This document shows, piece by piece, positions 1 through 7,011 of a DNA stretch of 35,534 bases. A model generated the notes under the pieces. It saw only the letters and a program-made list of their open reading frames with translations, searched no databases and was not told the DNA's origin. Both the position numbers and the translations under genes were made by a program. Origin of the DNA: Candidatus Segetimicrobium genomatis (GTDB lineage: Bacteria; Sysuimicrobiota; Sysuimicrobiia; Sysuimicrobiales; Kaftiobacteriaceae); contig VBAI01000010.1 of NCBI GenBank assembly GCA_005882295.1, positions 1 through 35,534 of the forward strand. Reading direction: 5' to 3'. Numbering within the stretch: position 1 is the first letter of the stretch; every line of letters begins with the position of its first letter.

Positions 1-428
1 CGCACCGCCGATCGCGCGACCACCGGCGCGAGCGCCTGGACGGTCACGCCGCTGATCCTTGCGGCTCGCAGCGCGTCCGCGAGTCCCCCCTCGGCCAGGA
101 GTTCCTCAGGTTCTTTGGCCAGCAGCCGGACCAGTCCGATCATCGCTTCCGTGTTCGCCTCCTTGTGTAAGACCAGGCCGGCGATCCGCCGGGCCGCGAG
201 GTGCGCCCGCAACTGGGGAACATGGCGGTCTTCGGTGGGCTGCGGGATCGCCTGCACAATCACCGTGCGTTCGTCGATTTCGATCTGCACCGGCGCCTGC
301 TGCAGATCAGGTTGAACGATCCGAAAGAATTGCTCTGCCGCGTCCCTGGTCGCCGGATGGTCCCCGCCGTAAAGCCGCACCTGCTGCACGGCGACCAGCA
401 AGGTGCGGACGGCCTCGAGGTGGAGCAT
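1..428 (-). CDS. Hypothetical protein, N-terminal 142 residues (3' end outside window)
   Basis: The frame is open from an ATG at 428 to the left edge. The ATG lies 2 nt after the stop of the upstream HEAT-repeat gene (431-433), so translation is probably coupled. The product begins MLHLEAVRTLLVAV and has an LYGGDHPATRDA segment, alternating with amphipathic helices and a short strand region (VQIEIDERTVIVQ). This region aligns by eye with the N-terminus of the next gene (LYSAGHARAQQG), including the following pattern of a helix, a two-strand part, and a helix ending in an LLAKEPEEL/LLETL element. The two are therefore diverged tandem paralogues sharing an N-terminal domain. I do not recognise the function; no signal peptide or membrane segment is seen in the visible part. 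Confidence 0.7.
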   Translation of the reverse strand, partial: MLHLEAVRTLLVAVQQVRLYGGDHPATRDAAEQFFRIVQPDLQQAPVQIEIDERTVIVQAIPQPTEDRHVPQLRAHLAARRIAGLVLHKEANTEAMIGLVRLLAKEPEELLAEGGLADALRAARISGVTVQALAPVVARSAV

Positions 429-430
429 CG

Positions 431-2068
431 TTATGCCTGCGGCGCCTTGCCCGCGTTTAGCCAGTGCGCCGCGAAGGCCCGCGTCTCGGCATCGGGATGG
501 TGCAATACTTCGGTCAGCGTGGCCGTCGCCTCCGGCGTCCCCAGCGTCCCCAGCGCCGCGATGGCTTCTTTGCGGACCCGCAGGTCCCCATGCTGGAGCG
601 CCGTTTTCGCGTAGGGCACCAGGGTGGAGCTGCCCATTTCCGCCAGCGCCGTCACGACGTTCCGCGCCACATACCAGCGAGGGTCCGTGAGATGCGCGGC
701 GAGCAGCGCCGGCCGGTCGCGGGCCAGCACCGCCAGCAGCGTCACAAGCTGCCGGCGCTCGTGGAGGCGTGCTTCATCAGCCAGGACCTCCAGCAGCACC
801 GGCACGGCGTCCTCCGGGACTGCCGCGAGTGCCTGCCGCAGCGGATGCTGCTCGTCAACCAGTTGCGCCAGGTTCCTGGCCACCAGATCGCGTGCTGCAG
901 TGGAGAGCGTCCAGCGCAGTGCCGCCCGAGCGAGGTCCGCCCGCGCATCCGGGAGGCGAATGAGGACTCCGAGGTCTGCGACCACCCGGACCACGGTATC
1001 GAGGTCCCGGATTTCGACGGCGCTGACGACGTCCCGTTCGATGAGCTTGAGTCCCTCTTCGAAGCGCGGGATGTCCAGCGCGGCAAGGACGCGGAACAGC
1101 GTGGCCAGGTCATACCCGGGCGGCGCCACGCCGCGGGTCTGGCCGAGCGCCACCCGGGTGGCGTCACGCTCCTCTACAGAGACGGCGGGAGCCGGAGGGA
1201 TGCGAGCAGTCGACGGCCCGCGGTGCAGTGCTCGCAACACGGTGATCATCGTGTCCCCACCGATAGCCTGCTGATCCTCGCCAGACCCCGCGATTCCTGC
1301 GATGAGGTTTTGCGGCCACCGGGCGGCGATGGATGCCGCCCACGGTTCGTGGAGGGCCGACGCGATCTGGCGGCAGAGGGGCACCTGCAGCGACGGGGTC
1401 GTGGCCACGATGGCGGCGGCCAGGTTTCTCCAGGCGGTCTCCTGCTCCGCCCGCGACCAGCTGACCAGGATATGGTCGAGGGCTCGCAGCAACTGCACCG
1501 CTCCCATTACGTCCCCACCGGCAGTCTCGGCTAGTCTCGCCGCGAGCTGATCGGGAGCGGTGTACAGCGTTTCGATCACCCGCTCGGTGCCGGTCGTGGG
1601 CCGTGGCGCGGATGGGACAATGCCGAGGTCCTGCAGCGCGATGGTCTGCACGCCTCGTTCCCGCAGCATTTTGCCAACCCCGCCAGCCCGGTCAATGACG
1701 GGGATGGGAAGACGCAGCGTCTCCAACAGCGCGGCGATCTCTGCGATGCTGACTCCGGCCACAAACTGGACGTTCCCGACCCTGAGGGATGTGAGTGAGC
1801 GGCTCAGTTCAGCCACGATGTCGTCCTCGTACGGATGAGGCTGGAAATCGAAGGCGATCCCTCGCCCGGCCGGCGTCCAACCCAGCGGCCCGTAGGCGGT
1901 CAGATACGCGCGAAGCGCTTCCTGAGCTTCAAGCAAACCTTGCTGTGCGCGGGCATGACCGGCGGAGTAGAGGCGGTGCACCCGCAGCGCAAGACCCACC
2001 GCCCGCACCGCCTTGCGCGCGGATAGGAGACGAGCATCACCAACGCCGGCAGGCTGCAGGACCCCCAC
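431..2068 (-). CDS. HEAT-repeat protein with N-terminal paralogous domain
   Basis: This 545-residue soluble protein has an N-terminal domain (about residues 15-115) shared with the neighbouring partial gene, a helical middle, and a C-terminal run of HEAT-like helical pairs from about residue 415. Examples are ALAEMGSSTLVPYAKTAL, ALGTLGTPEATATLTEVL and a final HPDAETRAFAAHWL. HEAT solenoids bind proteins or other partners and have no catalytic signature, so the role is unknown; a regulatory or scaffold function is inference. The start is a GTG at 2068. A GGAGG run abuts it directly, so a slightly later GTG (for example at the KAVRAVG segment) is possible. It lies 57 nt downstream of valS on the same strand and may be read from the valS transcript. 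Confidence 0.7.
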   Translation of the reverse strand: MGVLQPAGVGDARLLSARKAVRAVGLALRVHRLYSAGHARAQQGLLEAQEALRAYLTAYGPLGWTPAGRGIAFDFQPHPYEDDIVAELSRSLTSLRVGNVQFVAGVSIAEIAALLETLRLPIPVIDRAGGVGKMLRERGVQTIALQDLGIVPSAPRPTTGTERVIETLYTAPDQLAARLAETAGGDVMGAVQLLRALDHILVSWSRAEQETAWRNLAAAIVATTPSLQVPLCRQIASALHEPWAASIAARWPQNLIAGIAGSGEDQQAIGGDTMITVLRALHRGPSTARIPPAPAVSVEERDATRVALGQTRGVAPPGYDLATLFRVLAALDIPRFEEGLKLIERDVVSAVEIRDLDTVVRVVADLGVLIRLPDARADLARAALRWTLSTAARDLVARNLAQLVDEQHPLRQALAAVPEDAVPVLLEVLADEARLHERRQLVTLLAVLARDRPALLAAHLTDPRWYVARNVVTALAEMGSSTLVPYAKTALQHGDLRVRKEAIAALGTLGTPEATATLTEVLHHPDAETRAFAAHWLNAGKAPQA

Positions 2069-2125
2069 CCTCCTCGCACTGGCCTATCCGTGGATTCGGT
2101 GCGTGCGACGCGGCTTTCCTGCGGT

Positions 2126-4849
2126 CTATTTCACGGAGGAGAGGGAGTCCAGGAGTTCTTGCAGGCGCTGCGTCTTCGCGCGCAGCTCCTCCGCGCGCCG
2201 ACGCTGTTGTGAGACCACGTCGGCGGGGGCCCGCCCGGTAAAGTCGCGGTCCTCCAGACGCTGCTGGAGACGCTCCATCTCCATCCGGGTCGCCGCGAGT
2301 GTCTTCTGCAGGCGCGAGCGCTCGGTGGGTACATCGATGAGGCCTCCCAGCGGAATCGCGATTTCCGCCTCGGCCAGGACGGTGGTGACGCTGCCGGCAG
2401 GCCGCGGGGTGCCCGGGGCGTCAAACCGGATGGGGTCGACTCTCGCCAGAACCGCCAGATAGGGTCGGGTGCGCTCGAGGATCTGTTGCCCCTCCTTGCC
2501 GGCCCGCAGAGAAAGCGGGACCCGCTGCGCAGGGGGGATGGAGAGTTCCGTCCGCAGACTCCTGATCGCGCGCACGACGGCCATGAGCGCGTTCATCTCG
2601 CGCTCGGCGGCGGGATCGGTCCACCTCGACGGCGGCTGCGGCCACGGGGAGATCATGATGCTGGGTCCGTCGTGCGGCAGGTGCTGCCAGATCTCTTCGG
2701 TGATGAACGGCATGATCGGATGCAACAGCTTCATCGTGTTGGACAGCACGCACCACAACGTGTGCTGCACGGCATTCCGGCGCTCTTGTCGCGTTCCCGC
2801 GTTCCCGCGTTCCCGCGCGCCGCCCCGAGCCGGCGAAGCCGGCGTGGGGGTTCCCGCTTGCAGGTCCACTTTCGCCATCTCAAGATACCAGTCGCAGTAT
2901 TCGCTCCAGATGAAGTCATAGAGCGCCCGGGCGGTCCTGTCGAACTCGTAGGCCTCCAGGTGTGCGGTGACGTCCTCCACCAGCCGCGCATACCGGCTGC
3001 GGATCCAGCGGTCGGCGGCGGAAAGCACCGCCGGGGCCGGTGCCGGGGCGCGGGGGTCGAACTCTCCCAGGTTCATCAGCACGAAGCGCGCCGCGTTCCA
3101 GATCTTCGTGCTGAAGTTCCGCACGTCGGCAATCATCTTCTCGCTGAAGCGCAGGTCCTGTTGTTCCTGAGAGCACCTGGACACCAGGGCAAACCGTACG
3201 GCATCGGCGCCGTACCCCCGCGCCTCGACCATTTCCATCGGGTCGATCCCGGTTCCCAGCGACCTGCTCATCCGGCGGCCGTCCAGCGTCATCACCGTGG
3301 GCGCGACGTACACGTCGGTGAAGGGCACGTCGCCCGTGAAGTGCAGCCCGAGCATGATCATCCGGGCAATCCACAGGAACAGGATGCCCCGATCGGACAC
3401 CAGCACGTCACCGGGGTAGAAGTACCGCAAATCGGTCGTATCGGCCGGCCAGCCGAGTGTGGCGAATGGCCAGAGGCCCGAGCTGAACCAGGTGTCGAGC
3501 ACATCGGGGTCCTGGGCAAGGGTCTGCCCTCCGCACCGCGGACAGCGCTGCGGGGGCGTCGTAGATGCCGCGCGCTCGCCACACGCATCGCATTGCCACA
3601 CCGGGATGCGGTGCCCCCACCACAACTGGCGAGAGATCGTCCATGGCCGGATGTGGTCGAGGAAGTTCAGAATCACCTTCGCCCAGCGCTCGTGGTGGAA
3701 ACGCACGCGCCCGTCCCGGATGGCCGCGGCGGCCCGGGCGGCCATCTCCTTCATGTCGCAGAACCACTGATCGCTGATGTACGGCTCGATCACGGCATGG
3801 CAGCGGTCACACGTGCCCACGTTGGTGCGATAGGCTTCGACCTTCTCGACGAGCCCCAGGGTCTTGAGATCCTCTCCCACCATTTTGCGGGCCTCAAACC
3901 GGTCCATCCCGGCGTATTTCCCAGTCTCAGGCGTCATGCGGCCCTTGGGATCCAACACCACCAGGACCGGCAGGCCGTGGTCCGCCCCGATCTCGTTATC
4001 GACCAGGGCGTGGCCTGGGGTAATCTTGAGCGCGCCTGTCCCAAACTGCGGATCCACCCGCGCATCCGCGATGACCGGCACGCGGCGGTTCACGATCGGC
4101 ACCAGCACGTGCGTCCCCACCAGCCGGCGGTACCGGTCGTCGTCCGGATGCACCCCCACGGCCACGTCCGCCATGATCGTCTCCGGACGCTGCGTGGCGA
4201 TGACGATCCCCGGGCTCCCGTCTGCGCCGGGGTAGCGCACGTACCAGAGGGACGTGTCCATCTCCACGTACTCCACCTCGAGATCGGAGATGGCGCTGCC
4301 ATCGCGCGGACACCAGTTCACCATCCGCTTCCCGCGGTAGATCAGACCCTCGTGGAAGAGACGCACGAACGCCTCGGTGACCGACGCGGAGTAGCCGGGA
4401 TCCAGGGTGAAGACATAGCGGTCCCAGTCCAGCGAGAACCCCATGCGCTTGAGTTGCTCGTCGATGATGCCTCCGTACCGGTACTTCCACTGCCAGACCC
4501 GCTCCACGAACTTCTCGCGGCCGAGCTGCTGCAGGGTGAGGCCTTCCTTGGCGAGCTCGCGTTCCACGACATTTTGCGTGGCGATGCCCGCGTGGTCTGT
4601 GCCCGGCTGCCAGAGCGCGTTGCGGCCCTGCATCCGGCGCCAGCGGATGAGCACGTCCTGGATGGAGAAGGTGGAGCCGGTGCCGATGTGCGACTCGCCC
4701 GTCACGTTGGGGAGGGGAAGCATGATGACGAATGGCTCTCGTGACGGGTCGACCGCGGCGTGGAAATACCCACTGTCCATCCAGGTCTTGTACCACGCCA
4801 TCTCGACCTGGCGCGGATCATAGGTTGCGGGCAACGTCTTCGTAGCCAC
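2126..4849 (-). CDS. valS: Valine--tRNA ligase (ValRS), with unusual class I signature motifs
   Basis: Class I aminoacyl-tRNA synthetase of about 907 residues that charges tRNA-Val in the cytoplasm. Visible are PNVTG followed by the HIGH-box position, TDHAGIATQ, the editing-domain segment ATQRPETIMAD, WTISRQLWWGHRIPVW, a zinc-ribbon-like CDACGER...CPRCGG insert, DVLDTWFSSGLWP, the KMSKS position, the anticodon-binding region (LLHPIMPFITEEIW) and a C-terminal coiled coil. The HIGH box reads HIGT (about residues 54-57) and the KMSKS loop reads RMSRS (about residue 523). The frame is open 63 nt further upstream, but that part is the T-box terminator. I chose the GTG at 4849 because GGAGGTGA (4861-4868) precedes it by 11 nt. 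The anticodon-binding domain holds an in-frame repeat-derived insertion (2783-2858). T-box controlled. Confidence 0.9.
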   Translation of the reverse strand: MATKTLPATYDPRQVEMAWYKTWMDSGYFHAAVDPSREPFVIMLPLPNVTGESHIGTGSTFSIQDVLIRWRRMQGRNALWQPGTDHAGIATQNVVERELAKEGLTLQQLGREKFVERVWQWKYRYGGIIDEQLKRMGFSLDWDRYVFTLDPGYSASVTEAFVRLFHEGLIYRGKRMVNWCPRDGSAISDLEVEYVEMDTSLWYVRYPGADGSPGIVIATQRPETIMADVAVGVHPDDDRYRRLVGTHVLVPIVNRRVPVIADARVDPQFGTGALKITPGHALVDNEIGADHGLPVLVVLDPKGRMTPETGKYAGMDRFEARKMVGEDLKTLGLVEKVEAYRTNVGTCDRCHAVIEPYISDQWFCDMKEMAARAAAAIRDGRVRFHHERWAKVILNFLDHIRPWTISRQLWWGHRIPVWQCDACGERAASTTPPQRCPRCGGQTLAQDPDVLDTWFSSGLWPFATLGWPADTTDLRYFYPGDVLVSDRGILFLWIARMIMLGLHFTGDVPFTDVYVAPTVMTLDGRRMSRSLGTGIDPMEMVEARGYGADAVRFALVSRCSQEQQDLRFSEKMIADVRNFSTKIWNAARFVLMNLGEFDPRAPAPAPAVLSAADRWIRSRYARLVEDVTAHLEAYEFDRTARALYDFIWSEYCDWYLEMAKVDLQAGTPTPASPARGGARERGNAGTRQERRNAVQHTLWCVLSNTMKLLHPIMPFITEEIWQHLPHDGPSIMISPWPQPPSRWTDPAAEREMNALMAVVRAIRSLRTELSIPPAQRVPLSLRAGKEGQQILERTRPYLAVLARVDPIRFDAPGTPRPAGSVTTVLAEAEIAIPLGGLIDVPTERSRLQKTLAATRMEMERLQQRLEDRDFTGRAPADVVSQQRRRAEELRAKTQRLQELLDSLSSVK
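2783..2858 (-). repeat. Repeat-derived in-frame insertion inside valS
   Basis: The plus strand shows three and a half copies of GCGTTCCC (2791-2818), then a palindromic segment GCCGGCGAAGCCGGC within 2829-2845, then another TTCCCGC. Read on the minus strand this adds roughly 25 residues of Pro/Arg/Gly/Thr (GTPTPASPARGG, then RERGNAGTRQERR) between KVDLQA and NAVQHTLW, where ValRS proteins normally have a short linker. The GGGAACGC units resemble the GGGAAGC-type arrays found between genes at 15643, 15862, 22075 and 22186. The reading frame is kept. Confidence 0.7.
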
Positions 4850-4871
4850 CGTGTTCAGCTTCACCTCCACC

Positions 4872-4905
4872 ACAAACAAAAACGCTCCGTCCCTCAGGAC
4901 GGAGC
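4872..4905 (-). terminator. T-box-controlled intrinsic terminator of valS
   Basis: On the minus strand GCTCCGTCC-TGAG-GGACGGAGC forms a perfect 9-bp stem followed by GTTTTTGTTTG. It lies immediately after the T-box sequence and just before the valS Shine-Dalgarno site, as expected for the terminator that uncharged tRNA-Val must prevent. Confidence 0.9.
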
Positions 4906-5091
4906 TCATCACCCCGCGGTACCACCCGTGTTCTACGCCGCATCAGCGGCGCAACGCTTCACGCGCTGTCACGGGCGCAACCCGATTTGCTCCGGGGCGA
5001 CCTTCCCCGCCGCGCCGCTTCAGGAGACCTTCCAGCCGCGGGATCTCCTTTGCTGGGAGGGCGAGCGGGTACTCCTCCCCCTCATTGCTTC
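4884..5091 (-). promoter_or_regulatory. T-box leader of valS (Val specifier GTC)
   Basis: The canonical T-box core GGTGGTACCGCGG lies at 4914-4926 (minus strand). Stem I can be drawn: base GGGG/CCCC, 5' specifier-loop side GAGGAGTA, helix CCCGC/GCGGG, 3' side GAAGGTC. The three bases one nucleotide before the closing base helix are GTC (4999-5001), a valine codon, matching the downstream valS gene. Uncharged tRNA-Val should pair with the specifier and the T-box bulge and stop the terminator at 4884-4905 from forming, raising valS expression on valine shortage. The leader starts near 5091, as judged from the -10 box at 5098-5103. Confidence 0.93.
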
Positions 5092-5097
5092 GCGGAC

Positions 5098-5106
5098 ATT
5101 ATAGCA
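5098..5106 (-). promoter_or_regulatory. valS promoter, extended -10
   Basis: The minus strand reads TGCTATAAT, a consensus -10 hexamer with the TGn extension. No good -35 hexamer is seen at the usual distance, which is common for extended -10 promoters. The position fits the start of the T-box leader. Confidence 0.65.
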
Positions 5107-5135
5107 ACCCGCCTGGGAGAAGGGAAGTCCGGCAC

Positions 5136-5155
5136 AAAACCGATTGCGAAATCGG
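5136..5155 (-). terminator. Terminator after pilB
   Basis: On the minus strand CCGATT-TCGC-AATCGG is followed by TTTTG, 18 nt after the pilB stop. An 11-bp direct repeat (AATCGGCAATT at 5150-5160 and 5164-5174) overlaps the stem and the pilB stop codon. Confidence 0.6.
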
Positions 5156-5172
5156 CAATTCATAATCGGCAA

Positions 5173-6900
5173 TTATTCTTCCAGGTAGATCACTCTGCGG
5201 AGCTCCCCCACGCTGGTCGTGCCGTCCAGGACGCGGGCTTTGGCTGATTCCTGGATCGTGGTCATCCCGCTGGCGATGGCCGCGTCCCGCAGCGTGGAGG
5301 CCGGCTTGTGGGCCAGGACCAGGTCCCGGATGGAGTCATTCATCCGGAAGATTTCCATGACGCACAGGCGACCGCGGTAGCCGGTCTGGTCACACTCCGG
5401 GCAGCCCGCCGGCTTATAGAGGGTGGCGTTGCTGTTTTTGGGGAGCCCCAGCTCTGTGGCGAGTTCCTTCGTGACGTGGTACGACTTCCGGCAAGATGGG
5501 CACAGCCGCCGCATCAATCGCTGCCCGACGGTGGCGATCAGCGATGAGGTGATGAAATATGGCTCGATGCCCATGTCCACCAGGCGCACCACGGACCCGG
5601 CGGCGTCGTTGGTATGCAGAGTGGAAAACACCAGGTGGCCGGTCAACGCCGCGTGGACCGAGATTTTCGCCGTCTCGGCGTCGCGGATCTCGCCGACCAT
5701 GACGATATCAGGATCCTGCCGCAGAATGCTGCGCAAGCCGGTGGCAAACGTCACCCCCGCGCGGGATCGGACCGGGATCTGCGAGATGCCGTCCAGGTAA
5801 TACTCGACGGGGTCCTCGATGGTAATGATGTTCAGCGCCGAATCGTTGATGGTGTGCAGGCATGAGTACAGGGTCGTCGTCTTCCCGCTGCCAGTCGGCC
5901 CGGTGACGAGGATCATCCCGTGCGGCTTGCGGATCAGCGACTTGATGATCTGCTCCTGGTCCGGCGGAATGCCCAGTCGCTCTAGGCCCAGCATCACGCT
6001 GGTCTTGTCCAGCAGTCGCATCACCACCCGCTCCCCGAATGCGGTGCTGGTGATACCGACGCGCACGTCGTACTCCCGGTCCCTCAACCGCATCGTGATC
6101 CGGCCGTCCTGCGGCTTACTGTGCTCGGCAATGTCCAGGGCGGCCAGAATCTTGATCCGGCTGACCACCGCCGCGTAGATCAGACGGGGGATCGAGGCCT
6201 TGTCGTAGAGCATGCCGTCGATGCGAAAGCGGACACGGGCATTCTGCAGGTGCGGTTCCAGGTGAACGTCGGTGGTGCGGGCCCCGATGGCACCCTGGAG
6301 GATCGAGTCGACCATCTGGATGACTGGGGGCGACTGCTCGTTGCCGAGGATCAGGATCCCTTCGTCCACACCGTCGCCGTTGGTGTGCCTCTCGCCGAAC
6401 TCGATCGCATCGACCAGCGAGACGGCTTTGTTCACCTTGCCGCTGACGTCATCAAACAACTGCGCCAGCGCCCACTCCAGGTCGGTCTCGGTGGTGAACA
6501 CCGGCTGGACGCGGAGGCCGGTGGCGCGCGTAATCTCGTCCAGGGCCAGGATGTCCGATGGGTCTGCCATCGCCACGATGAGGTCCTTGCCCTCCTGCCG
6601 GATGGGCAACGCCATCAGACGGCGGGCGAACGGTTCAGGGAGCAATTGCGCGATATGGACATCGATGGGCTCGGCGGTGAGGCTTACGTACTCGTAGCCT
6701 TGCTGCAGCGCCAGCCAGCGTCCGGCCTCGCCCTTCGCCAGCAGGCCCCGCTCAATGAAAATCTGGGCCATGCGCTTGCCGGTGCGCTTCTGCTCCTCCA
6801 GCACCTCGGACAGCTGCGCCTCAGTAACGACGCCAGCTTCCAGGAGGAGTTCTCCCAGACGTTTAGTCGATCGCGAAGGAGTTGCCCTTGAAGTTGCCAT
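5173..6900 (-). CDS. pilB: Type IV pilus assembly / type II secretion ATPase PilB (GspE family)
   Basis: Hexameric cytoplasmic ATPase that powers pilus extension. The N-terminal MshEN-type region (about residues 10-150: LGELLLEAGVVTEAQL, ALPIRQEGKDLIVAMADP) is followed by the ATPase core with Walker A GPTGSGKTTT (about residue 333), the Asp box around TIEDPVEY, Walker B RQDPDIVMVGEIRD and the His box TGHLVFSTLHTND. A tetracysteine zinc motif (CPSC and CPEC, about residues 464-503) marks the PilB/GspE rather than the PilT branch. About 575 residues, full length. The ATG at 6900 is preferred; a TTG 12 nt upstream is in frame. The Shine-Dalgarno site is weak. No pilT, pilC, pilin or prepilin-peptidase gene lies nearby, so this gene stands apart from a pilus cluster. 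Confidence 0.93.
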   Translation of the reverse strand: MATSRATPSRSTKRLGELLLEAGVVTEAQLSEVLEEQKRTGKRMAQIFIERGLLAKGEAGRWLALQQGYEYVSLTAEPIDVHIAQLLPEPFARRLMALPIRQEGKDLIVAMADPSDILALDEITRATGLRVQPVFTTETDLEWALAQLFDDVSGKVNKAVSLVDAIEFGERHTNGDGVDEGILILGNEQSPPVIQMVDSILQGAIGARTTDVHLEPHLQNARVRFRIDGMLYDKASIPRLIYAAVVSRIKILAALDIAEHSKPQDGRITMRLRDREYDVRVGITSTAFGERVVMRLLDKTSVMLGLERLGIPPDQEQIIKSLIRKPHGMILVTGPTGSGKTTTLYSCLHTINDSALNIITIEDPVEYYLDGISQIPVRSRAGVTFATGLRSILRQDPDIVMVGEIRDAETAKISVHAALTGHLVFSTLHTNDAAGSVVRLVDMGIEPYFITSSLIATVGQRLMRRLCPSCRKSYHVTKELATELGLPKNSNATLYKPAGCPECDQTGYRGRLCVMEIFRMNDSIRDLVLAHKPASTLRDAAIASGMTTIQESAKARVLDGTTSVGELRRVIYLEE

Positions 6901-6951
6901 GGGACACCCCAATATTGGAGCAACTCGCGTGCCGACCCGCCTAGAATGGAT

Positions 6952-6985
6952 GGGCGGGACCTTTCGTGGCCGATCAGTCCCGCCC
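6952..6985 (-). terminator. Hairpin downstream of lon
   Basis: A perfect 9-bp inverted repeat, GGGCGGGAC and GTCCCGCCC (6952-6960 and 6977-6985), lies 27 nt after the lon stop. There is no U-tract after it, so it may be a weak terminator or an RNA-stabilising 3' hairpin. Confidence 0.5.
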
Positions 6986-7011
6986 CTGCTGGTAGAAGGT
7001 TTCTGGGAAGT

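Noticed and set aside
2486-4744. 752-codon open frame on the plus strand, antisense to valS
   Set aside because: It mirrors the codon structure of valS in a GC-rich sequence, is rich in His/Arg/Pro, has no Shine-Dalgarno site, and valS is unmistakable.
4850-4912. N-terminal extension of valS to an ATG at 4912
   Set aside because: Those codons are the T-box terminator hairpin itself; translation should begin at the GTG after the Shine-Dalgarno site.
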